From positions 1 to 9,848 of the forward strand of contig JAISQQ010000265.1 in assembly GCA_031274075.1 (NCBI GenBank): a stretch of DNA of 9,848 bases. Reading direction: 5' to 3'. Both the position numbers and the translations under genes were made by a program. Shown piece after piece: positions 1 through 6,321 of this stretch. Numbering within the stretch: position 1 is the stretch's first letter; each line of letters starts with the position of its first letter. The notes beneath the pieces were generated by a model. That model did not search any database. It was not told the DNA's origin and worked only from the letters and a program-made list of their open reading frames with translations. This stretch comes from Accumulibacter sp. GTDB lineage: Bacteria > Pseudomonadota > Gammaproteobacteria > Burkholderiales > Rhodocyclaceae.

Positions 1-597
1 GCCATCGACGTCTTCCGGCGGCAATGTCCGCCCTTGCGCCGCGTCATCCTGTGGGGATTGTGCGATGCCGCTTCCGCGATCCTGTTGTATTTGCAGGCGA
101 CGGGCGATGCCCGCGTCGGCGGCGTCGTGCTGCTCAATCCGTGGATCCGTTCACAGGAGAGCCTGGCGCGGACCCGCGTCAGGCACTATTATGCGCAGCG
201 CCTGACGCAGCGCGAGTTTTGGGGCAAGCTTCTCGCGGGAAGGCTGGATATCGCGGCGTCCCTGCGCGGCCTGCTGGAGAATGCCGGAAGGGCGCGGCAA
301 AAGCCGGGCGGCGAGCCGCGCGCGCTCTCCTTCCGCGAGCGCATGGCCGAGGGATTGAGACGGTTCCGGGGCGAAGCCTTGTTGATTCTCAGCGAACGGG
401 ACTACACGGCGAAGGAGTTCATCGCCTATGCCAGCACGCACGCCGCCTGGCCGGATCTGCTGCAAGCCAAAAATGTGAGCCGGGTGGATCTGGCCGACGC
501 CGATCACACGTTTTCCACTGCCGCGTGGCGGAGCGGCGTGGAAAATGAAACGCTGCGCTGGCTCGCGCGCCTCCGGGAATCCGGCGGGGCAGGGTGA
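1..597 (+). CDS. Exosortase A system-associated hydrolase 1-like alpha/beta hydrolase (5'-truncated)
   Basis: The reading frame is open from base 1 with no start, so the N-terminus lies outside the window. The 198 visible residues are the C-terminal part of a protein whose family (exosortase-A hydrolase 1) is usually about 270 residues. A nucleophile elbow reads W-G-L-C-D-A-A-S-A, with cysteine (codon 61-63) where serine is usual. A strand ending LILSERD gives a candidate acidic residue (codon 400-402), and DADHTFS gives the catalytic histidine (codon 505-507). Together these form a plausible Cys-Asp-His triad in a cytoplasmic fold with no signal or membrane segment in the visible part. The substrate is unknown. 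In XrtA loci this family sits among glycan genes and may act on an acyl or ester group of the polymer, which is inference. The stop overlaps the GTG start of the next gene by four bases, so the two are probably translationally coupled. Family assignment rests on motif and context, without a database search. Confidence 0.82.
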   Translation, partial: AIDVFRRQCPPLRRVILWGLCDAASAILLYLQATGDARVGGVVLLNPWIRSQESLARTRVRHYYAQRLTQREFWGKLLAGRLDIAASLRGLLENAGRARQKPGGEPRALSFRERMAEGLRRFRGEALLILSERDYTAKEFIAYASTHAAWPDLLQAKNVSRVDLADADHTFSTAAWRSGVENETLRWLARLRESGGAG

Positions 598-2543
598 GCC
601 GATCCGTTTGCTGGATATCGCTGACGGCGGCCGCCGTCAGCCTGGCGGCGGGCGTTTGCCTTGCCGTAGCGCATCCCGTTGGGCCGCGATTGGCGCTCTT
701 CGCCTTCCTGGCCGCCGTGTGCTTGTCCGCCGCCCGGCCTTGGCTCGGGCTGCTCGCCGTGCCGGCGCTGCTTCCGGTGCTCAACTTCGCTCCGTGGACC
801 GGCTGGCTGATCGTCGAGGAGTTCGATTTGCTGGTGCTGGCCGTATCGGCGGGCGGCCATTTCAGGATGGGGCGGGACGGCGCCGCGCCGCGCCGCCGCG
901 CCAAATCCCTGGGATGGCTGGCGATTGCCGCCGTGTGTCTGGTCGGCTGGAGCGTGGCCGGCACGCCATCATGGGAGATCGGCGGCTTCGCCGCGATGTG
1001 GGAGATCGGCGGCTTCGCCGGATACACCGCGCCGATGAACGCCTTGCGCGTCGGCAAAAGCCTGCTGTGGATAGCGCTGCTGTGGCCGCTGCTGGCGGCT
1101 TGCTGCGACAGCTTGTCGCGGCCGGGAATGCTGGCGCGGTTTTTCTGGGCCGCGCTGCTGGGAAGCGTCTGGGGCGTCGTGGCGATCGCCTGGGAGCGGG
1201 CGTTTTTCCCCGGCCTGCTGGACATGCGCACGCCTTACCGCAGCGTGGGACTCTTCTGGGAGATGCACCACGGCGGCGCGGCGCTCGACATCTACCTCGT
1301 GCTGATCGCGCCGCTGCTGGCCTGGGCGTGGAGACAAACCTTGCCGCCGGGCGGACGCCTGTTCCTGGGAGCGTTCATCCTGGCCTTCGTCTATGCCTGC
1401 CTGACGAGCTTCTCGCGCGGCCTGGTGTGCGCGGCGACGGGCGCCGTCGTCCTGCATGGGCTGCTGCATGGCTGGCGGACGCGCAGGCGGGGAGAAGGAG
1501 TCGCGCGCGCGGCCCGGCCGCGGCCCGGCAGCGTGTTGGTCGTCGCGCTGATCGGCGTCGAGGTGTTCCTGGTTTTCGGCGCGGACTCCTTCATGAACAA
1601 ACGCCTGCAAGAGACGACGCGCGATTTCGGCGGCAGGCTGGCGCACTGGGAACGGGCGCTTGGCGCGCTGAAATCGCCCGCGGACTGGCTCTTCGGCATC
1701 GGGCTGGGGAAATTTCCCTCGCGCCCGATCCAGCGGGAATTGGGCGTGGCGCTGCCGGGGGGATTCGAGGCGGCGGAATTTTCCGATGGCGCGCGCGGCG
1801 CGAGAATGTCCGGTCCCGACGCCTTGTTGAACGGGGTCTCGCCAGGCCGCTTCTTCGCCGTTTCGCAACGGATCGATCTCGTTCCCGGCACGATGTACCG
1901 CTTTTCCATGAGGGCGCGCAGCGAACGCGGGGGGCAGATGCGCGTGCGGCTCTGCGCCTCGCATCTGCTTTATCCGTCGCAGTGCAGCACGAGGATCCTG
2001 GGCTTCGAGGGCGGCGGCCAGTGGCATGAACGGCGCGTTCCGCTCTCCGGACGGCTGTTTCGTGCCGACGCCTTGTGGCGTATGATCGCGCATGGCGTTT
2101 TTTTGGCCTCTGTGTTGACCCCGGGCGCCAGCGTCGAAATTTCCGAGATGCGGCTCGAAGCGGTCGAAGCGGTCGAAGTGGATAGCGGCAACGTGCTTTT
2201 CAATTCTCGCTTCGATGAGGCCAAGGGGCGCTGGTTTCCCCAGTCTTTCCATTATTTCCTGCCATGGCATGTCGACAATCTTTACCTCGAACTTCTCGTG
2301 GAAACGGGTGTCATGGGATTGCTGGCGTTTCTGTGCGTCGTCTTGCGAGTGTCCTGGCGGCTTTTCCGGGGGTATCTGGCGGAAGAGGCTTTCTCCATCG
2401 AACTGCTCGCCTGCGGCGCGGGTGTGCTGGCGCTGGGCTTGATCGTCAGCGTTGTCGACATGCCCAGGGTGGCGACCCTGGCGGGATTGTTCCTCGTTTC
2501 CGGCTGGCCGCCCGCGCCGCGCGATCCTTCTTTATGTCAATAA
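594..2543 (+). CDS. O-antigen ligase / Wzy-like polytopic membrane protein with periplasmic insert
   Basis: A 649-residue integral membrane protein starting at GTG in a GTGA overlap with the upstream hydrolase gene. About ten hydrophobic segments are visible by eye, among them residues 7-25, 31-62, 105-122, 155-172, 182-200, 229-246, 256-289 and 312-328, with two or more after residue 563. Ligase/polymerase-type landmarks are a Ser-Arg-Gly motif (TSFSRGL, R275), an R-x4-W motif (GRLAHWERAL), FGIGLGKF at 367-374, and the C-terminal block DNLYLELLVETGVMGLL starting at 561. Proteins of this superfamily transfer or polymerise undecaprenyl-linked glycans on the periplasmic face. The XrtA-linked ligase family is usually nearer 400 residues. 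The excess is mostly one roughly 180-residue stretch (376-558) between the last two landmarks, polar and strand-rich, which looks like a carbohydrate-binding beta-sandwich. A nine-residue tandem repeat lies at 127-142. It could be the repeat-unit polymerase rather than a ligase, since sequence alone does not separate the two. Confidence 0.8.
   Translation: MSRSVCWISLTAAAVSLAAGVCLAVAHPVGPRLALFAFLAAVCLSAARPWLGLLAVPALLPVLNFAPWTGWLIVEEFDLLVLAVSAGGHFRMGRDGAAPRRRAKSLGWLAIAAVCLVGWSVAGTPSWEIGGFAAMWEIGGFAGYTAPMNALRVGKSLLWIALLWPLLAACCDSLSRPGMLARFFWAALLGSVWGVVAIAWERAFFPGLLDMRTPYRSVGLFWEMHHGGAALDIYLVLIAPLLAWAWRQTLPPGGRLFLGAFILAFVYACLTSFSRGLVCAATGAVVLHGLLHGWRTRRRGEGVARAARPRPGSVLVVALIGVEVFLVFGADSFMNKRLQETTRDFGGRLAHWERALGALKSPADWLFGIGLGKFPSRPIQRELGVALPGGFEAAEFSDGARGARMSGPDALLNGVSPGRFFAVSQRIDLVPGTMYRFSMRARSERGGQMRVRLCASHLLYPSQCSTRILGFEGGGQWHERRVPLSGRLFRADALWRMIAHGVFLASVLTPGASVEISEMRLEAVEAVEVDSGNVLFNSRFDEAKGRWFPQSFHYFLPWHVDNLYLELLVETGVMGLLAFLCVVLRVSWRLFRGYLAEEAFSIELLACGAGVLALGLIVSVVDMPRVATLAGLFLVSGWPPAPRDPSLCQ
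972..1020 (+). repeat. In-frame 27-bp tandem duplication inside the ligase-like gene
   Basis: An identical 22-base string occurs at 972-993 and again at 999-1020, a period of 27 bases or nine codons. It encodes W-E-I-G-G-F-A twice (residues 127-133 and 136-142), separated by A-M. The repeat lies in a predicted loop between membrane segments, so it is tolerated without breaking the frame. Perfect nucleotide identity, including third positions, points to a recent slippage duplication. Confidence 0.9.
1761..2168 (+). other. Region encoding a CBM-like beta-sandwich insert in the ligase-like protein
   Basis: Residues about 390-525 of the membrane protein alternate short hydrophobic strands with Gly/Pro/polar turns: FFAVSQRIDLVPGTMYRFSM, then QMRVRLC, QWHERRVPLSG and GASVEISEMRLEAVE. 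This is the pattern of jelly-roll carbohydrate-binding modules, where ligand-facing strands surround a V-x-P-G-x-x-Y-x-F-S core. Two cysteines ten residues apart (C454, C464) could form a disulphide if the domain is periplasmic. A second strand start, N-V-L-F-N-S-R-F-D (533-541), resembles the opening of such modules and precedes the conserved C-terminal ligase block. The domain call is by pattern only, and a structure prediction would decide it. Confidence 0.5.
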
Positions 2544-2587
2544 CTTATTGATTCATATGATTTTGTGCTGGCGCTTGGGATCGCTTA

Positions 2588-2602
2588 TGGAATACCATTC
2601 CA
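2588..2602. promoter_or_regulatory. Perfect 15-bp palindrome, candidate operator
   Basis: TGGAAT-ACC-ATTCCA is a perfect inverted repeat with six-base arms and a three-base centre. It lies in the AT-rich first half of the gap before the sugar transferase gene, two bases upstream of the CRP-like site. The size and spacing suit a dimeric regulator, but I do not recognise the binding family. With a predicted start of transcription near 2654 it would be centred near -59. A chance palindrome of this size in 213 bp is possible, though unlikely. Confidence 0.35.
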
Positions 2603-2604
2603 CT

Positions 2605-2647
2605 TGTGAATTTTGTCACGGCGTCAAAGACGGTTTGGATGTCTAAT
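2605..2647 (+). promoter_or_regulatory. Candidate class II CRP-like activated promoter before the sugar transferase
   Basis: TGTGA-N6-TCACG at 2605-2620 matches the CRP consensus TGTGA-N6-TCACA in nine of ten positions. A good -10 element, TCTAAT, lies at 2642-2647, and no -35 hexamer is at the right distance from it. The gap between the palindrome and the -10 is 21 bases, exactly that of class II CRP promoters, in which the activator centred at -41.5 replaces the -35 element. The predicted start is near 2654, giving a leader of about 103 bases. A CRP/FNR-family regulator that binds cAMP or c-di-GMP would be the natural candidate. This is inference from geometry, with no regulator gene in the window. 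Confidence 0.42.
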
Positions 2648-2668
2648 TTCCCCGCGCGAGAAGCTGCT

Positions 2669-2684
2669 GTTCCGGTTTCGGAAC
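2669..2684 (+). other. Small leader hairpin
   Basis: GTTCCG-GTTT-CGGAAC forms a perfect six-base-pair stem with a four-base loop, about 15 bases into the predicted leader of the sugar transferase transcript. No T-tract follows, so it is not an intrinsic terminator. It could stabilise the 5' end or be chance in GC-rich DNA. Confidence 0.35.
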
Positions 2685-2746
2685 TGGACCGCCGACGCCT
2701 TGCCGGAGCCTGCGGACATTCAGGTCCATCGCCAGCAACAGCAGCC

Positions 2747-2751
2747 AAGGG
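2747..2751 (+). promoter_or_regulatory. Ribosome binding site that fixes the sugar transferase start
   Basis: AAGGG lies five bases before the ATG at 2757. It supports this start over an in-frame ATG 144 bases upstream at 2613, which lies inside the candidate promoter and would add 48 polar, Arg/Gln-rich residues not expected in this family. Confidence 0.7.
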
Positions 2752-2756
2752 TAGGC

Positions 2757-4127
2757 ATGATCAGAGTATTTAGCCATTGGATTCACTGGAAGACGATCGT
2801 CCAGATCATCCTGGACATCGTGTTTCCCGTCGTGTGCGTGGCGCTGGCCGTGCTGCTCTGGGGCATCGGCGGACGAAACGACCTGGAAACGCTCAGCGGC
2901 TACGCGGCCATCTACGCGCTGGTCATGGTGGTGTTCAACTACTGGCTCGGCTTGTACAACCGGACGATAGTGCAGAAGCGCACGCGCGCCATTTTGTCCC
3001 TGTACCTTTCGGTGCCCATCGCCTACAGCGTCTTTGCCCTGCTTTCGATGGCCAACCAGAACCAGGGTCTGATATTCGTATCCGGCCTGGCGGCCTTGTC
3101 CGGAACCTTCCTGCACGGCGTATATACGGTGTTCAGCCGCACCGGAGCCGTCAGGAGCCATCGCGTCCTCATCTACGGCTCGGGGCCGGAGGCGAGGACG
3201 GTCGGCAAGGTGCTCAAGAAATCGGCTCCGGACACCCAGGTCGTCGGTTTCTATCCGGGGCCGTCGGAGCCTGAAATCTCCGTGCCGAGGAAGCTGCTGC
3301 TGTCGCGTTCCGATTCCCTGGCGGACACGGTGTACGCGCAGAAGGTCAACGAAATCATCGTCGCCGTGCAGGAACGCCGCGGCGGCGTGCTGCCGATGCG
3401 CGAACTGCTCGACTGCAAGTTGTCCGGCGTCAACGTGCTTGACCTGGCGAGTTTTTTCGAGCGCTCGCTGGGCCAGATCCGGCTCGACTCGCTGAAAGCC
3501 GGCTGGCTGATTTTCGGAGAAGGTTTTCGCCAGGGCGGGTGGCGCACCGCCGTCAAACGCGTGTTCGATGTCGTCGCGGCCAGCGTCCTGCTGCTGCTCG
3601 CTTCGCCGGTGATGCTGGCGACGGCCTTGCTGATCGTCCTGGAAGACGGCTTTCCGGTTTTCTACCGGCAGGAGCGCGTCGGCCGCCACGGGCGTTCGTT
3701 CAACGTGGTCAAGTTCCGCAGCATGCGCCGGGACGCGGAGGGCGACGGCAAGCCGCGCTGGGCAAAGGCCAACGACAATCGCATCACCCGGGTGGGCCGG
3801 GTGATCCGCAAGCTGCGCATCGATGAACTGCCGCAGCTCTACGGCGTGCTGTCGGGGGACATGAGCCTGGTCGGCCCGCGTCCGGAACGGCCGTATTTCG
3901 TAGACAAGCTGACCCGCGACATTCCTTTCTACGCGGTGAGGCACAGCGTCAAACCGGGAGTGACCGGGTGGGCGCAGGTCAGTTATCCCTACGGCGCGTC
4001 GGTGGGCGATTCCCTGCAGAAGCTCCAGTACGACCTTTACTACGTGAAGAACCATAGCTTCTTCCTGGATATCGTGATTCTGTTTGAAACCGTCGGCGTG
4101 GTGCTGACCGGCAAGGGCGCGCAATAG
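2757..4127 (+). CDS. PEP-CTERM/XrtA system-associated polyprenyl-phosphate sugar-1-phosphate transferase
   Basis: A 456-residue inner-membrane enzyme expected to transfer a sugar-1-phosphate from a nucleotide sugar to undecaprenyl phosphate, the first step of exopolysaccharide repeat-unit assembly. The N-terminus (MIRVFSHWIH) is the start typical of the PEP-CTERM-linked sugar transferase family. Several membrane helices follow to about residue 125. A Rossmann-like domain comes next (about 135-240), with a VLIYGSGPEA turn. A membrane hairpin at about 265-295 leads into the bacterial sugar transferase domain. Catalytic-domain landmarks are YRQERVGRHG, VVKFRSM, the RKLRIDELPQL block with its Asp-Glu pair (D356/E357), SLVGPRPE, VKPGVTGWAQV and KLQYDLYYVKNHS. 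All look intact. The sugar specificity cannot be read from sequence. It follows a 213-bp gap and probably begins a new transcription unit that continues into prsK. Confidence 0.93.
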   Translation: MIRVFSHWIHWKTIVQIILDIVFPVVCVALAVLLWGIGGRNDLETLSGYAAIYALVMVVFNYWLGLYNRTIVQKRTRAILSLYLSVPIAYSVFALLSMANQNQGLIFVSGLAALSGTFLHGVYTVFSRTGAVRSHRVLIYGSGPEARTVGKVLKKSAPDTQVVGFYPGPSEPEISVPRKLLLSRSDSLADTVYAQKVNEIIVAVQERRGGVLPMRELLDCKLSGVNVLDLASFFERSLGQIRLDSLKAGWLIFGEGFRQGGWRTAVKRVFDVVAASVLLLLASPVMLATALLIVLEDGFPVFYRQERVGRHGRSFNVVKFRSMRRDAEGDGKPRWAKANDNRITRVGRVIRKLRIDELPQLYGVLSGDMSLVGPRPERPYFVDKLTRDIPFYAVRHSVKPGVTGWAQVSYPYGASVGDSLQKLQYDLYYVKNHSFFLDIVILFETVGVVLTGKGAQ

Positions 4128-4209
4128 GCGGGGAGGGGCGGGCGTCTCCGGGCGTTTCCGGAAGGCGTCCCTGGTGTAACGGCAAATCTGGAGCGAGGAG
4201 ATTTTTCAG

Positions 4210-6321
4210 GTGGAAGCAGGCTTGAATACCCTGAACGCCTGGAGTTACGGACTGAACTGTTTCGTCTTTGCGGCCTTCGCCATTTTCCACGCCGCCGGAT
4301 GGAAAACCGGCCTGCGCGGGCGGACCTTGTTTTTGGCCATGCTTTCGAGCGTCGTATGGGGCGTCTCCAGCCTGGCCTTTTCCCTGACGGGACAAGCCTT
4401 CCTCCTGGCCAGCACCCTGCTTTTCGACCTGCTGCGCTACGGCGCGTGGTTCTCTTTCCTGCTCGTCCTGCTGTTGCCGGAGGCGGAGGACGCTTCGCCG
4501 CGCAAGCCGTCCCCGCGATGGAATTCGCTGGCGTTTATCGCCGTCGCGCTGCTGGCGATCGGCGTCGTCGCGCAGGCGCTGGCGGCGTATCACGCCGGCT
4601 TCGGGTTTTCGCCGCAGCGCCTGGTGCTGTTCGACGCGCTGGCGGTGAGCGTGTTCGCCCTGGTGCTCCTCGAACAGTTGTGGCGCGGCGTCAGCCACGA
4701 ATTGCGCTGGAGCATCAAGCCTTTGTGCCTGGGCCTGGGCGGGGCGGTGCTCTTCGACCTCTACCTCTTCTCCGAGGCGCTGCTCTTTGGCCGGATAGAC
4801 GGCGACGCGTTCAGCATCCGCGGCTTCGTGCACGCCCTGACGGCCCCGCTGGTGGCGCTATCCACCTCGCGCAGCAAGGATTGGAAAAGATCGCTCATGC
4901 TGTCGCAGCGCGCCGCGCTGCAATCGGCCTCGCTGGTCGCCGTCGGCGTTTACCTGATGTTCATGTCGGCGGCGGGCTACTACGTGCGCTACTTCGGCGG
5001 CGAGTGGGGGCGCGCCCTGCAGTTGGCGCTGCTCTTCGCCGCCTTGCTGCTGCTCGGCATCCTCGGTCTTTCGGGGGCGCTGCGGGCGAAGCTCAGGGTG
5101 CTGGTCGGAAAGCATTTTTTCCGCTACCGCTACGATTACCGCGAGGAGTGGCTGCGGTTTACCACGACGCTGTCCGCCCCGGACGGTTCCACGGAGATGG
5201 GCCGGCACGTGATCAAGGGACTCGCCGACATGGTCGAGAGTCCCGCCGGCTCGCTCTGGCTAAAGGATTCGTCGGCGCGCTTCTACGCGCAGTCGACGTG
5301 CTGGAACATGCCGGAGATCGCGGCCACGGAGGATGCCGATACGAGTCTTTGCACCTTCCTGCGGGACAGCGGCTGGATCGTCAACCTGGAAGAATACCGG
5401 GCGGCGCCGCACCGCTACGGCTCCCTGGAACTGCCCGGCTGGTTCGCCGGCCTGCCCAACGCGTGGCTGGTCATCCCCCTGGCGACGGGAAGCGAAATGA
5501 TCGGCTTCGTCATCCTGGCGACGGCGCGCACCGCCCTGGAAGTGAATTGGGAAATCAACGATCTGCTCAAGACCGCGGGGCGGCAGGCCGGAGCCTTTCT
5601 CGGGCAGATGCGGGCGGCGGACGCCTTGCTCGAAGTGCGCAAGTTCGACGCCTTCAACCGCATGTCGGCTTTCGTGGTGCACGACCTGAAGAATATCGTC
5701 GCGCAGTTGTCGCTGATGCTGAAAAACGCCGAGCGCCACCGGGACAACCCGGAATTCCAGCAGGATATGCTGATGACCGTCGAGCACGCGGTCGAACGCA
5801 TGCGGCAGTTGATGATGCAGTTGCGCGAGGGCGCGACGCCGCTGGACAGTCCGCGCGGCGTCGATCTCGACGCGGTGATCCGCCGGGTGCAGGCGGCCAA
5901 GTCGCGCCAGGGGCGCGAGATCGAGGTCGAGCTGGCCGACAAGCTGATCGCCAAGGGGCACGAGGACCGGGTGGAACGGGTCATCGGCCACATCGTGCAG
6001 AATGCCCTGGACGCGACGGAGCAGGGCGGGCAAGTCTGGGTCGGGATGGAGAAAGGCGACGGCCACGCCGTCGTCCTGGTGCGCGACACGGGGCAGGGGA
6101 TGAGTCCGGAATTCGTGCGCGAACGCCTGTTCAAGCCGTTCCAGACCACCAAGCCGTCGGGGATGGGAATCGGCGCCTACGAGAGCTTCCAGTATGTGCA
6201 TGAACTGGGCGGGAAGATAGCGGTCGAAAGCGAGCTAAACGTCGGTACGCGGGTAAGTTTGTTGTTACCATTGTTCGATCTTGGAACCGAAATATCCGCC
6301 AAAGAGGACGCTTTCGCATGA
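4210..6321 (+). CDS. prsK: PEP-CTERM system sensor histidine kinase PrsK
   Basis: A 703-residue membrane-bound kinase, the sensor partner of PrsR. The GTG start has GAGGAG nine bases upstream, and it is 82 bases from the sugar transferase stop with no convincing terminator between. Residues 1-295 are almost entirely hydrophobic and hold roughly nine membrane helices with short loops, so the signal is probably sensed within or at the membrane. A GAF-like region follows (about 310-465). The kinase core has an H-box FVVHDLKNIVAQ with the phospho-acceptor H491, an N-box HIVQNALDAT (N598), a G1 box RDTGQGM (D626) and a G2 region PFQTTKPSGMGIGAYES. All kinase motifs are intact. This arrangement and the H-box wording match the PrsK family found in XrtA exopolysaccharide loci. 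The stimulus is unknown. The stop overlaps the prsR start (ATGA), so kinase and regulator are translationally coupled. Confidence 0.95.
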   Translation: MEAGLNTLNAWSYGLNCFVFAAFAIFHAAGWKTGLRGRTLFLAMLSSVVWGVSSLAFSLTGQAFLLASTLLFDLLRYGAWFSFLLVLLLPEAEDASPRKPSPRWNSLAFIAVALLAIGVVAQALAAYHAGFGFSPQRLVLFDALAVSVFALVLLEQLWRGVSHELRWSIKPLCLGLGGAVLFDLYLFSEALLFGRIDGDAFSIRGFVHALTAPLVALSTSRSKDWKRSLMLSQRAALQSASLVAVGVYLMFMSAAGYYVRYFGGEWGRALQLALLFAALLLLGILGLSGALRAKLRVLVGKHFFRYRYDYREEWLRFTTTLSAPDGSTEMGRHVIKGLADMVESPAGSLWLKDSSARFYAQSTCWNMPEIAATEDADTSLCTFLRDSGWIVNLEEYRAAPHRYGSLELPGWFAGLPNAWLVIPLATGSEMIGFVILATARTALEVNWEINDLLKTAGRQAGAFLGQMRAADALLEVRKFDAFNRMSAFVVHDLKNIVAQLSLMLKNAERHRDNPEFQQDMLMTVEHAVERMRQLMMQLREGATPLDSPRGVDLDAVIRRVQAAKSRQGREIEVELADKLIAKGHEDRVERVIGHIVQNALDATEQGGQVWVGMEKGDGHAVVLVRDTGQGMSPEFVRERLFKPFQTTKPSGMGIGAYESFQYVHELGGKIAVESELNVGTRVSLLLPLFDLGTEISAKEDAFA

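Noticed and set aside
24..548. A 174-residue plus-strand frame overlapping the hydrolase
   Set aside because: The Arg/Gly/Pro-rich translation has no domain, whereas the frame from base 1 contains the nucleophile elbow and catalytic histidine.
969..2270. A 433-residue minus-strand frame opposite the ligase-like gene
   Set aside because: It has the same shadow composition. The plus-strand frame has membrane helices and ligase landmarks and overlaps its upstream neighbour in the expected GTGA way.
2569..2584. TGGCGC followed by a GC, resembling a sigma-54 promoter before the sugar transferase
   Set aside because: The GG-to-GC spacing is one base too long, and sigma-54 promoters tolerate spacing changes poorly.
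2613..2756. An N-terminal extension of the sugar transferase from an upstream in-frame ATG
   Set aside because: It has no ribosome binding site and overlaps the candidate promoter. It would add 48 polar residues before the family-typical MIRVFSH start, which has AAGGG at good spacing.
2643..4124. A 493-residue minus-strand frame opposite the sugar transferase
   Set aside because: It is a shadow of a gene with intact catalytic motifs. The translation is His/Arg/Gln-rich and low in hydrophobic structure.
4149..4170. A GC-rich partial inverted repeat around TTCCGGAA between the sugar transferase and prsK, considered as a terminator
   Set aside because: The central part is a loopless palindrome, the outer arms pair poorly and no T-tract follows. 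Read-through into prsK is more likely.
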